Positions 1 to 6,193 of a DNA stretch of 12,795 bases are shown here, one piece after another. The position numbers and the translations under genes are program-made. The notes beneath the pieces are model-generated. The model was given only the letters and a program-made list of their open reading frames with translations. It did no database searches and was not told where the DNA came from. Source of the stretch: CBDUEV01 sp965366365 (GTDB lineage Bacteria; Actinomycetota; Acidimicrobiia; Spongiisociales; JAENVV01); assembly GCA_965366365.1 (NCBI GenBank), contig CBDUEV010000076.1, positions 1 to 12,795 of the forward strand, given 5' to 3'. Each line of letters opens with the position of its first letter. Position 1 is the first letter of the stretch.

Positions 1-28
1 GGTTCTGGGGGTGGCAAAGCGGGTGGTC

Positions 29-181
29 TGCCTTCCTCCCGCCACGGTGTGGTTGGTTTGCCTCCCCCGCCCTCGGGGGAGGTGCCGAGTGGAGCGAGGC
101 GGAGGGGGTGTCGCGCGGGGCGTCTTGTACCCGTCTGGTGGGACCGTCGTATGCCCCCTCCGTCCCGCCACGGTGTGGCGG
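29..181. repeat. G/C-rich degenerate repeat with hairpins, non-coding
   Basis: Bases 1-186 contain no gene I can support. A 15-bp sequence, CCCGCCACGGTGTGG, occurs exactly at 38-52 and again at 164-178, and the similarity extends degenerately to the left (TGCC...CTCC before each copy). Between the copies is a perfect 9-bp stem with a 4-base loop (61-69 pairs with 74-82), followed by a purine-rich stretch (83-115). The second copy itself forms a perfect 7-bp hairpin (165-171 with 175-181). The layout resembles REP-like or MITE-like intergenic elements of high-GC bacteria, but only one unit is visible, so the family assignment is inference. Confidence 0.5.
165..181 (-). terminator. Possible terminator hairpin after the CHAD-CYTH gene
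   Basis: A perfect stem CCGCCAC / GTGGCGG with a 3-base loop lies 5 bases beyond the stop codon of the minus-strand CHAD-CYTH gene. There is no U-run on the 3' side, so it is not a canonical intrinsic terminator. It may act as one in a high-GC actinobacterium, or simply be part of the surrounding repeat. Confidence 0.3.
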
Positions 182-186
182 TCAGG

Positions 187-1644
187 TCATGTGGGTGCTG
201 GGGCGCCGTTGACGGCCAGAGCGGCGTTGGCGAAGCGTTCGTCGTTGGTTACTTCGGTACCGAACCATTCGGGTGGTTCGAACTCGTTCAACCGATCGAG
301 GGAGTCGAACTCGACTTCGGCGATCATCAGGCCATCGAGGTCGCCATGGAACACATCGACGCTGGCGACGTGCTCGTCGATGCTGGTTCGATAGCGCGTC
401 TTGTGGACGTGGCGATCCCGGGTGATCGCCCAGGCGGCTTCGAACTGGCGGGGGTCGATGGGCCATTCCAGCTCGGTTCTGACCGGGCCCAGACCCGCTT
501 TGGCGGTGAAGGTATGAGACCGCTCTCCCTCCTTGCGGACCCGAACCGCCACGGACCCGTCGATGGCGAGATAACCCTGTCGGATCTCTTCACCCTTCGA
601 CGGGAGATGGGGAGGGGAACCGACCAGGAACTTGCGAGCCAGTTCGACCGTTTGGATCTTCGTCCCGTATTCGTCGTCGAGGGCCGCCAGAACGTTGATG
701 CCGCCGGTGGTGAGCTCGGGACCGTGCTCCAGGGTCGTGTTCCAGTAGCTCTCGATGCGACGCACGAAGTCGCCGGTCGGCTCCGTGTAGAGAGTCGCCC
801 CCAGCCGGAGAGCGCGGCGCCGAAGATCTTCTTGCTGACGGCGGGCCAGGTCGACCGCCCGCTCGACCTTGCTTCCGCCGCCGAAGCGGCTCGGGTCGGC
901 CAGGAGCCGCTCGATGATGATCGCCAAGTCGTGGTCATCGCCGAGGGACTCAGCCAGGTCGTCGAGGCTGGCAACGAAAGGAACGAGCACCACCGGTGAG
1001 GCGGCCTCCACCAACCGCACCTGGTACCAGAGGTTCTTCACGGCCTTGCGCCAGGCGTGCAGGGTGGGTTCGCTCGGGTTGCGCCGCGCCTTGCGGAGGG
1101 CTCGTTTGCCCCGCTTGTAGGTTTTTGCCAGTCCTCCGCCTATGGGTTCGAAACCGTCGGGGATCTCCCAGTCATCGATGCCTGAACGGGCCTCCGAGAG
1201 CAGCTCGAGGGCACGGACGATTCTCGGGTCGCCGGCGCTGATCGAGTCTGTGGCCTCCTTCGCCGTGCGGGCCTGGTGGGACCGCACCTCCCGTAGGTCG
1301 GCGGTGTAGGTGTGGTCTGCCGCAGACCGGAGTTCGTCGAACGTGGCGAGCATGGCGTGGGCGTCACGAATGGTCGACAGCTCCACGGCTGCATCTCTCA
1401 CCAAGCCGTTGAAGCGGCCGAACTCGGCCCCCAGCGCGGGCTGGATCAGACGGGCCAGGCCACGAGCTTCCTTGCAGCGCTTCCGCGCCGAGTGGACCGC
1501 CTCCTCGATTTCGTCAGGATGGGCTCCCTCGAGTCCGCTCAGGGCCTCGATTGCCACGTCGAGGCGGCCTTGCGCCACCGCCCTCAGGTCGGACTGCATG
1601 GATGGTTTCGGTTCGAGCCGGAAGGGAATCACCGCGCCCATCAT
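187..1644 (-). CDS. CHAD and CYTH domain protein (polyphosphate-binding / triphosphate-tunnel fold)
   Basis: A 485-aa protein with an N-terminal CHAD domain (about residues 7-310) and a C-terminal CYTH domain (about 330-475). CHAD helices carry the conserved histidines and basic residues: H51 in VHSARKRCKEAR, H196 in LHAWRKAVKNLWYQ and H238 in LGDDHDL. CHAD domains are known to bind inorganic polyphosphate. CYTH domains form a triphosphate tunnel that hydrolyses or binds tripolyphosphate-like substrates. In the CYTH part I see R368/R370, K382, R389-E391-E393, K415/R417, D430 and E443/E445. The usual ExExK signature is altered to E334-L-A-R-K338, so one metal-binding glutamate is replaced by alanine. 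Domain order is the reverse of the common CYTH-CHAD fusion. The protein is cytoplasmic, with no signal peptide. Start: two adjacent ATG codons, weak Shine-Dalgarno. The gene begins 15 bases after the LLM oxidoreductase gene and is probably co-transcribed with it. The family call is firm; enzymatic activity is uncertain. Confidence 0.88.
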   Translation of the reverse strand: MMGAVIPFRLEPKPSMQSDLRAVAQGRLDVAIEALSGLEGAHPDEIEEAVHSARKRCKEARGLARLIQPALGAEFGRFNGLVRDAAVELSTIRDAHAMLATFDELRSAADHTYTADLREVRSHQARTAKEATDSISAGDPRIVRALELLSEARSGIDDWEIPDGFEPIGGGLAKTYKRGKRALRKARRNPSEPTLHAWRKAVKNLWYQVRLVEAASPVVLVPFVASLDDLAESLGDDHDLAIIIERLLADPSRFGGGSKVERAVDLARRQQEDLRRRALRLGATLYTEPTGDFVRRIESYWNTTLEHGPELTTGGINVLAALDDEYGTKIQTVELARKFLVGSPPHLPSKGEEIRQGYLAIDGSVAVRVRKEGERSHTFTAKAGLGPVRTELEWPIDPRQFEAAWAITRDRHVHKTRYRTSIDEHVASVDVFHGDLDGLMIAEVEFDSLDRLNEFEPPEWFGTEVTNDERFANAALAVNGAPAPT

Positions 1645-1659
1645 AGAAACGCCCGCCAG

Positions 1660-2472
1660 TCAAACCGTGGGTGGGCCGTCGCCCAGCCACGCCAGGGTCA
1701 CCTCGACCGACTCACCCTCGGGATGCGGTCCGTACAGGTACCACGTCACCCCGGCGCCGGCCAGGGCTTCGGCTTCCGGCGGCGAAAGCGGCGGGCCGGC
1801 GATGACCACGTCGAACGGCGCCTCGGGCTCCCGGTGGTGCTGGATGTAGGCGATGATCTCGGTGATCTCCTCGACGGTGAGCGGACTCATGTCGACCTTG
1901 ATGGGGCAGACGCCATCGAAACGGGCAGCTCGGCGAAATGGACGGCGGTTCGGCCACATCCCGGCCACCCAAATCGGAATCTCGGTACTGGGGGTGGGCA
2001 GGAACACCGACTCGGTCAGGTGATAGTGCTCGCCCTCGAACGAGAAGGGTTCTCCCGTCCACATGCCGGCGATGATCTCCATCCCCTCGTCGAGCATGTC
2101 GGCCCGCACGCGATCATCGGTGGGTTCGCCGAAGGTGCCGAACTCCTCGGCGGGCGGGAAGCCGATCCCGATCCCCAACACCGCCCTTCCGCCGGTCAGC
2201 AGGTCGAGGCTGGTCATCTGGCGAGCCACGTTCCAGGGACGGTGGCGGGGGAGCGCGGCCACCATCGGGCCGGTCATGATTCGATCGGTGGCCTGGCCGA
2301 TGGCCCCCAGCAACACCCACGGATCGGCCACCGGGTTGCCGGACCAGCCCAGCACGTGGTCCCACACGAAGAAGGCGTCCCACCCCGATGCCTCGGCCGC
2401 CACGGCGAGACGGACCGTCTCGCCTGGATCGGCGTAGGGGCCGAAATTCGGAAAGGAGAGCCCGAAGCGCAT
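1660..2472 (-). CDS. LLM-class F420-dependent oxidoreductase
   Basis: A 270-aa protein of the bacterial luciferase-like monooxygenase superfamily (TIM-barrel flavin/F420 enzymes). Visible family marks are the N-terminal strand RFGLSFPNFGPYADP, the early helix and strand AAEASGWDAFFVWDHV (26-40), the core RPWNVARQMTSLDLLTGGRA (78-97) followed by GIGIGF, the late strand PIWVAGMWPN (166-175) and RRAARFDGVCP (180-190). It is shorter than many 300-340-aa relatives but complete at both ends. Such enzymes in actinobacteria generally use F420H2 for hydride transfer. The substrate cannot be read from sequence, and an FMN-dependent role is possible. The start ATG has a weak GACGAG Shine-Dalgarno, and a small candidate ORF ends 4 bases upstream of it. 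It is followed after 15 bases by the CHAD-CYTH gene in the same direction. Confidence 0.88.
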   Translation of the reverse strand: MRFGLSFPNFGPYADPGETVRLAVAAEASGWDAFFVWDHVLGWSGNPVADPWVLLGAIGQATDRIMTGPMVAALPRHRPWNVARQMTSLDLLTGGRAVLGIGIGFPPAEEFGTFGEPTDDRVRADMLDEGMEIIAGMWTGEPFSFEGEHYHLTESVFLPTPSTEIPIWVAGMWPNRRPFRRAARFDGVCPIKVDMSPLTVEEITEIIAYIQHHREPEAPFDVVIAGPPLSPPEAEALAGAGVTWYLYGPHPEGESVEVTLAWLGDGPPTV

Positions 2473-2476
2473 CTCG

Positions 2477-2623
2477 TCAGGCTACGCCGCGGCGACTTTC
2501 CGTCAAGCAGCGCCTGGCCGCCAACCGGCCGGCCGTCTCCTCTGGGAGTTCGAGTGCCAGGTTCCCGACGGACGACCCGCCGAGGAAGCCGACGCCCCAG
2601 GCCACGACTGTAGAAGCCGACAA
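2477..2623 (-). CDS. Possible small ORF (48 aa), unrecognised
   Basis: In the 191-base gap between two minus-strand genes there is a 48-codon ORF from a TTG at 2623 to a TGA ending 4 bases before the LLM oxidoreductase ATG. Its peptide starts (M)SASTVVAWGVGFLGGSS and ends CLTESRRGVA. The first half is mildly hydrophobic and the second half is charged. About three quarters of third positions are G or C, similar to real genes here. Against it: no well-spaced Shine-Dalgarno precedes the TTG, and a TAG stop lies just upstream. It could be a coupled small protein, a gene remnant, or chance. The rest of the gap shows nothing recognisable. Confidence 0.22.
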   Translation of the reverse strand: MSASTVVAWGVGFLGGSSVGNLALELPEETAGRLAARRCLTESRRGVA

Positions 2624-2663
2624 TCCTGGCTAGATGGAGAAGCAGATGTGGGGCGCGGCGCTG

Positions 2664-4175
2664 TCAGGCCACGAATCTCCGGCGCAACGCCACCGCCCCC
2701 GCAACGAGGAGTCCGGCTCCGCCCAGCAACCACGGCCACCCGGGCGCCGAGGTGCCATCGCGGGGTGACGGGGCGGCGACCGGAGGCGAACTGACCTCGG
2801 TCGGAACGGTCGGCTCCACCATCGGGGGAGGCTCCACCAGGGGAGCGTCGAGAGGGACGTCCGGGTTGATGGTCGGGTCGATTATGGCGACGTTCCAGAG
2901 CGTGGCGTTCGGATACGTGCGCATCTGCCGAACCTCGTCCCCCTGATAGGCCAGCAGGGTGCCTTGATCCAGGCCGACGCCGAGATCGCCGGCCACGACC
3001 GACGTGCCGAAGGTGGGCACCACGGAACCGACCTTCTCCAGAGTCGTTGCGTCATACATGTGATGGAGACCGATTTCGTCGTGGGTTGCCACGGCCAGCT
3101 TGCCCGGTCCGATCCAGCGGGCCGAGGCGGCCTCGGCCACCTCCGTCTGAGCGACGACATCACCGGAAACCCCGTCGATGACCACCAGTTCGCTGTGCAC
3201 CTGGTCCTGGCTGTAGGCGGTCGACACGAAGGCCAGGTACCGTCCGTCGGCGGCGATCGCTTCGATCCCTCCGTATCCGTCGCTGGCCACTTGGGCGTCG
3301 TAGGCCACCTTGCTCTCGCCGGTCAGCACATCGATCGCCACGAGCGTCTTGCCTTCGTTCGCCGCCACGAACGCCGTGTCACCGATCACCTCGGCAACCC
3401 ACGCCCGGCCCTCGAAGAAGGCGCGCCCGTCCTGGTCCACCAAGCGGGTCAGCTCGGAGTCAGGTCGCGAAATCGTCACGAGCGACAAAACCTCCGCGGC
3501 GTCCTCCGATCGACACCACGCCTTGGTGAGGTAGTCGCCTTCCGGGGCGTACTCCCGCTCCACCTCGAGGCTGGGTATCGAACGCACCCGGATGACCTCG
3601 CCTGCCTCGATCAGTCGGTGACCTCCCGGGCACACGCTGATGGAGTTCAACCAGGAGCCGTCGTCATCGGGAAGCAGCGAAATGACGTCGCCCTGGGCGT
3701 CGATGAGCAAGAGACGCTGCGGTCCCGATCCGCCGTAGAGCACCGCAAAGGGAGGGTCGGAGGAGCCGGTCACCAGTGGCACCATGGCGGCCAGCGCCAC
3801 GTCGGCCGGCAAGGTCGAGCACAGGCCCGATCCCCAGCCGGTGCCCTGGCGGTAGAGGAAGATGGCCGCTCTTTCGCCGACCGGAATCTCGAAACCGCAC
3901 GCCGCCCCATCGGAAGCAGACTGCACCTCGATGGTGTCTCCGAGGTCGCCCTTGAGCCACTGCTCGACCTCGAAGGTGAACGTGACGGTGGGTCCGAAGT
4001 TGGCGTCGGCCTGGACGGTGTCACTCCGTTCGATGAGCGTGCCGACGAAGGCGGCCTCGTGGTCGGCGAGCATCTCAGAGGCAGACAACAGAGCACATGA
4101 ACAGGCATCTGCCCGGGCGGCCGGAACCGCCACGAGTGCCGCAGTGAGAAGGGCGATGGTCAGGAAGATTCTCAT
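2664..4175 (-). CDS. Secreted, membrane-anchored protein with TIMP/netrin-like N-terminal domain
   Basis: The start is taken at the ATG at 4175, where a signal peptide begins (MRIFLTIALLTAALVAVPAARADA); a longer reading from 4235 would put 20 polar residues in front of it. The protein is 503 aa. After the predicted cleavage (ADA | CSC) the mature chain starts with CSCALLSASEMLADHEAAFVG, the pattern of bacterial tissue-inhibitor-of-metalloproteinase / NTR-fold proteins. C93 and C119 are likely disulfide partners of C25 and C27. Residues about 145-435 contain repeated short strand patterns (for example LLLIDAQGDVISLLP, LVAIDVLTGESKV, LVVIDGVSGDVVAQ), suggesting a beta-propeller-like region. A Pro-rich linker (439-478) leads to a C-terminal membrane helix (480-497) and a basic RRRF tail, so the protein is anchored facing outward. 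No sortase LPXTG motif is seen. Function is unknown; protein-protein or protease interaction at the cell surface is inference. Confidence 0.8.
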   Translation of the reverse strand: MRIFLTIALLTAALVAVPAARADACSCALLSASEMLADHEAAFVGTLIERSDTVQADANFGPTVTFTFEVEQWLKGDLGDTIEVQSASDGAACGFEIPVGERAAIFLYRQGTGWGSGLCSTLPADVALAAMVPLVTGSSDPPFAVLYGGSGPQRLLLIDAQGDVISLLPDDDGSWLNSISVCPGGHRLIEAGEVIRVRSIPSLEVEREYAPEGDYLTKAWCRSEDAAEVLSLVTISRPDSELTRLVDQDGRAFFEGRAWVAEVIGDTAFVAANEGKTLVAIDVLTGESKVAYDAQVASDGYGGIEAIAADGRYLAFVSTAYSQDQVHSELVVIDGVSGDVVAQTEVAEAASARWIGPGKLAVATHDEIGLHHMYDATTLEKVGSVVPTFGTSVVAGDLGVGLDQGTLLAYQGDEVRQMRTYPNATLWNVAIIDPTINPDVPLDAPLVEPPPMVEPTVPTEVSSPPVAAPSPRDGTSAPGWPWLLGGAGLLVAGAVALRRRFVA

Positions 4176-4251
4176 GGTTCTCAGACGAGCCGTGGCCGTG
4201 GCCAGTTCCCGACATCTTCTCGCCGGCCAATCCACCCTTCGAGCCCGTGCT

Positions 4252-4265
4252 GCCCCGATCGGGGC
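4252..4265. promoter_or_regulatory. Perfect 14-bp palindrome, possible operator
   Basis: GCCCCGATCGGGGC is a perfect palindrome 25 bases left of the DosR-like box. It is the right size for a dimeric regulator, but I do not recognise the recognition family. In high-GC DNA such palindromes also arise by chance, so the operator role is weak inference. Confidence 0.3.
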
Positions 4266-4289
4266 GCCTCGGGCGAGGAACCATCCAAC

Positions 4290-4309
4290 TTGGGGACTTA
4301 AGTCCCTAG
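4290..4309. promoter_or_regulatory. DosR/DevR-type dormancy box upstream of narK operon
   Basis: TTGGGGACTTAAGTCCCTAG matches the mycobacterial DosR (DevR) consensus TTSGGGACTWWAGTCCCSAA at 18 of 20 positions. The core GGGACTTAAGTCCC (4293-4306) is a perfect 14-bp palindrome with every core base conserved. Only the last S and the last A of the consensus are not met. DosR is the hypoxia/NO/CO-responsive response regulator of actinobacteria, and in Mycobacterium tuberculosis it controls narK2. The location before a nitrate transporter and nitrate reductase operon fits that biology. The palindrome lies about 217 bases before the narK TTG start and about 115 bases before the leftward gene. No DosR gene is in this window. 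Confidence 0.75.
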
Positions 4310-4340
4310 AGAGGAAGGGGCCTTTTCGGCACGATGTCTC

Positions 4341-4369
4341 TTGAGTTTCTTACTCGGAAACTACACAAT
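4341..4369 (+). promoter_or_regulatory. Putative promoter of the nitrate operon
   Basis: TTGAGT (4341-4346; 4 of 6 to TTGACA) and CACAAT (4364-4369; 4 of 6 to TATAAT) are separated by 17 bases in a locally A/T-richer stretch. Transcription would begin near 4376. The DosR-like box would then be centred near -76, which is distal. A short inverted repeat GAGT-N5-ACTC (4343-4355) overlaps the -35 and could be a second operator. Another start closer to the box cannot be excluded, because activated actinobacterial promoters often have poor hexamers. Confidence 0.35.
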
Positions 4370-4425
4370 GTGAAGAGCGGGGTTGCCTCCAGGCGGTCCG
4401 CCGATGACACAGTGAGGGAGCGAGG

Positions 4426-4533
4426 ATGCGGGCGACCGGGTTGAAAGCCACCACGACCGAGAGGCCTCGCCCGCCCGCCCCCGGGTATGACGACGACCGT
4501 GTTGCGACCCCGGGGGAGGTGCGCCTTGGCTGA
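4426..4533 (+). CDS. Candidate 35-aa leader ORF overlapping the narK start
   Basis: An ATG at 4426 follows GAGGGAG (4414-4420) with 5-base spacing, a good Shine-Dalgarno. It opens 35 codons (MRATGLKATTTERPRP..., ending GEVRLG) that stop at TGA 4531-4533, overlapping the narK TTG (4526-4528) in another frame by 8 bases. The peptide resembles no family I know and has no run of a single regulatory amino acid. Its value may be translational coupling: a ribosome translating it would pass through and open the hairpin that covers the narK ribosome-binding site. It could also be a chance ORF. Confidence 0.35.
   Translation: MRATGLKATTTERPRPPAPGYDDDRVATPGEVRLG
4478..4516 (+). promoter_or_regulatory. 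Leader hairpin partly masking the narK ribosome-binding site
   Basis: CCCCCGGG (4478-4485) is complementary to CCCGGGGG (4509-4516), giving an 8-bp all-G/C stem with a 23-base loop. The 3' arm includes the first two bases of the narK Shine-Dalgarno GGAGG (4515-4519). The arms are individually near-palindromic, so alternative pairings exist. A translational control role is inference. Confidence 0.35.
4515..4519 (+). promoter_or_regulatory. Ribosome-binding site deciding a TTG start for narK
   Basis: GGAGG ends 6 bases before the TTG at 4526. The in-frame ATG at 4487 has no comparable site and would add 13 residues (MTTTVLRPRGRCA) not expected in the family. The TTG start gives MADIVEWDVENEQFW, a natural N-terminus for this kind of transporter. 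Confidence 0.75.
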
Positions 4534-6127
4534 CATCGTCGAGTGGGACGTCGAGAACGAGCAGTTCTGGGAGAAGACCGCCAAGAAGGTCGCCAAACGA
4601 AACCTCTGGATCTCGATTCCCAGCCTGCTCGTCGGCTTCGCGGTCTGGCTCTACTGGAGCATCATCACCGTCCAGATGCTCAACCTCGGCTTTCCCTTCA
4701 CGAACGCCGAGTTGTTCACCCTGTCGGCCATCGCCGGTCTGTCGGGGGCCACCTTTCGGATCCCCAGCAGCTTCCTGATCCGGATCGCCGGCGGCCGAAA
4801 CACCATCTTCTTCACGACGGCCCTCCTCATGATCCCGGCCGTGGGAACCGGGTTTGCTCTGCTCTCCCAGGACACGCCCCTATGGATATTCCAGCTGCTC
4901 GCCTTCCTGTCCGGGCTGGGCGGCGGGAACTTCGCCTCGTCGATGTCCAACATAAGCTTCTTCTACCCGAAGAAGATGCAGGGGCTTTCGCTGGGCCTCA
5001 ACGCCGGACTCGGCAACGCCGGCGTGACGACCATGCAGCTCCTGATCCCGTTGGTCATGACGGCCGGCGTCTTCGGCGGAAGCTCGATGGTGCTGGAGAG
5101 CAGCTCGGGGACGCTGATCGGAACCATTGCGGCCGGCACGGAGACCTGGATTCACAACGCCGGGTTCGTCTGGCTCATCCTCCTGATCCCCCTGGCCTTC
5201 CTCGGGTGGTTCAGAATGGACAACATCCGGGCCGAACACGTATCGCCCAACATCGGCTCGCCCCTGAGCTCCTTCGCCAAAATCAGCGGGATGCTCGGCC
5301 TCGCCTTCATTCCGGCGGCGGCCGGCTTGTTCATCATCCTGCCGGAGCCCACCGGCTTGGGCTGGACATGGGCCAAGTACCCGGTCATCGCTTTCGTCAT
5401 CTGGGCGACCGTGCTGCTGCTGAAGCAGATGGGTGGCGAGATCAAACCCAACCTGGAACGCCAGTTCAAGATCTTCGGCAACAAGCACACGTGGATCATG
5501 AGCGTCATCTACACGATGACCTTCGGCAGCTTCATCGGCTACTCGGCCGGGTTCGCGCTCGCCATCAAGGTCATCTTCGGTTTCCAACACATCATGGTGG
5601 ACGGCGTCATGACCCACGACATGGTTAACGTCAACGGTCCGTCGGCGCTCACCTTTGCCTGGATGGGCCCCTTCATCGGGGCCTTCATCCGGCCGGTGGG
5701 CGGTTGGATCGCCGACAAGGTGGGCGGCGCCAAGGTCACCCAGTGGGTGTCCGTGGTGATGATTGCCAGCGCCCTGGGGGTCGCCTACTTCATGAAGCAG
5801 GCCTACCAGTCGGCCACGCCCGAGGACTACTTCGTGCCGTTCCTGCTGCTCTTCCTGGTCCTCTTTGCCGCCACCGGAGTCGGCAACGGGTCAACGTTCC
5901 GCACCATTGCCGTCGTCTTCGATCAGGAGCAGGCGGGCCCGGTGCTCGGCTGGACCTCGGCGGTGGCCGCCTACGGCGCCTTCGTCGTGCCTCAGGAGTT
6001 CGGCGAGCAGATCACCAAGGCCACGCCGGAAGTCGCCCTGTTCGCATTCGCGGCGTTCTACGCGGTCTGCCTCGCCTTGAACTGGTGGTACTACCTCGGA
6101 CCTAAAGCCGAGTTCCAGAACCCATGA
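4526..6127 (+). CDS. narK: NarK-family nitrate/nitrite transporter (first copy)
   Basis: A 533-aa major facilitator superfamily protein of the nitrate/nitrite porter family in the cytoplasmic membrane. It imports nitrate and/or exchanges it for nitrite for the NarGH enzyme encoded downstream. Family marks are the substrate-binding arginines R78 (GATFRIPSSFL) and R389 (GAFIRPVGGWIAD), nitrate-signature motif 1 (LGLNAGLGNAG, 156-166) and motif 2 (ATGVGNGSTFRTIAV, 449-463). I count about 14 hydrophobic segments; the two extra ones (about 254-273 and 283-301) sit between the usual halves, and the chain is longer than the roughly 460 aa of E. coli NarK. The cytoplasmic N-terminus is polar and charged (residues 1-27). 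TTG is chosen as start because of a well-placed GGAGG. It is first in the plus-strand operon, behind a DosR-like box. Proton symport versus nitrite antiport cannot be decided from sequence. Confidence 0.93.
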   Translation: MADIVEWDVENEQFWEKTAKKVAKRNLWISIPSLLVGFAVWLYWSIITVQMLNLGFPFTNAELFTLSAIAGLSGATFRIPSSFLIRIAGGRNTIFFTTALLMIPAVGTGFALLSQDTPLWIFQLLAFLSGLGGGNFASSMSNISFFYPKKMQGLSLGLNAGLGNAGVTTMQLLIPLVMTAGVFGGSSMVLESSSGTLIGTIAAGTETWIHNAGFVWLILLIPLAFLGWFRMDNIRAEHVSPNIGSPLSSFAKISGMLGLAFIPAAAGLFIILPEPTGLGWTWAKYPVIAFVIWATVLLLKQMGGEIKPNLERQFKIFGNKHTWIMSVIYTMTFGSFIGYSAGFALAIKVIFGFQHIMVDGVMTHDMVNVNGPSALTFAWMGPFIGAFIRPVGGWIADKVGGAKVTQWVSVVMIASALGVAYFMKQAYQSATPEDYFVPFLLLFLVLFAATGVGNGSTFRTIAVVFDQEQAGPVLGWTSAVAAYGAFVVPQEFGEQITKATPEVALFAFAAFYAVCLALNWWYYLGPKAEFQNP

Positions 6128-6193
6128 CACGAATTCTGAACCGGCTCGAGAGCGGATACCCAGAAGGCCACCCGGCCACGAGAGGAGCGTGAA

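Larger units (their letters stand above)
4176..4525. other. Divergent intergenic control region between the TIMP-like gene and narK
   Basis: This is about 350 bases between divergently transcribed genes. From left to right it holds about 75 bases with nothing recognised, a palindrome (4252-4265), a short inverted repeat CCTCG-GG-CGAGG (4267-4278), a DosR/DevR-like box (4290-4309), a putative promoter (4341-4369), a candidate leader ORF (4426-4533) and an inverted repeat next to the narK ribosome-binding site. The density of symmetric sites suggests regulator-controlled transcription of the nitrate operon. Whether any site also controls the leftward gene is unclear. Confidence 0.7.

Noticed and set aside
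49..999. A 316-codon plus-strand frame starting in the left repeat
   Set aside because: It is antisense to the CHAD-CYTH gene, begins inside a repeat, and has no recognisable domain.
1312..2613. A 433-codon plus-strand open frame over the LLM and CHAD-CYTH genes
   Set aside because: It is antisense to two genes with clear family motifs, and the composition is that of a shadow frame.
2964..4100. A 378-codon plus-strand frame opposite the TIMP-like gene
   Set aside because: The opposite strand has a signal peptide, ordered cysteines and a membrane anchor; this frame has a shadow-type composition.
4316..4332. A possible second DosR half-site (GGGGCCTTTTCGGCAC region)
   Set aside because: Only about 8 of the 14 core positions agree with the consensus and the symmetry is poor.
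4341..4355. An FNR/DNR-type site (TTGAT-N4-ATCAA) at TTGAGTTTCTTACTC
   Set aside because: Only the left half resembles the consensus; the right half does not. It is better read as a -35 element or a short inverted repeat.
6128..6193. A terminator between the two narK genes
   Set aside because: Only 4-bp inverted repeats (GGCC-N4-GGCC, GCTC-GA-GAGC) and no U-run; read-through is more likely.
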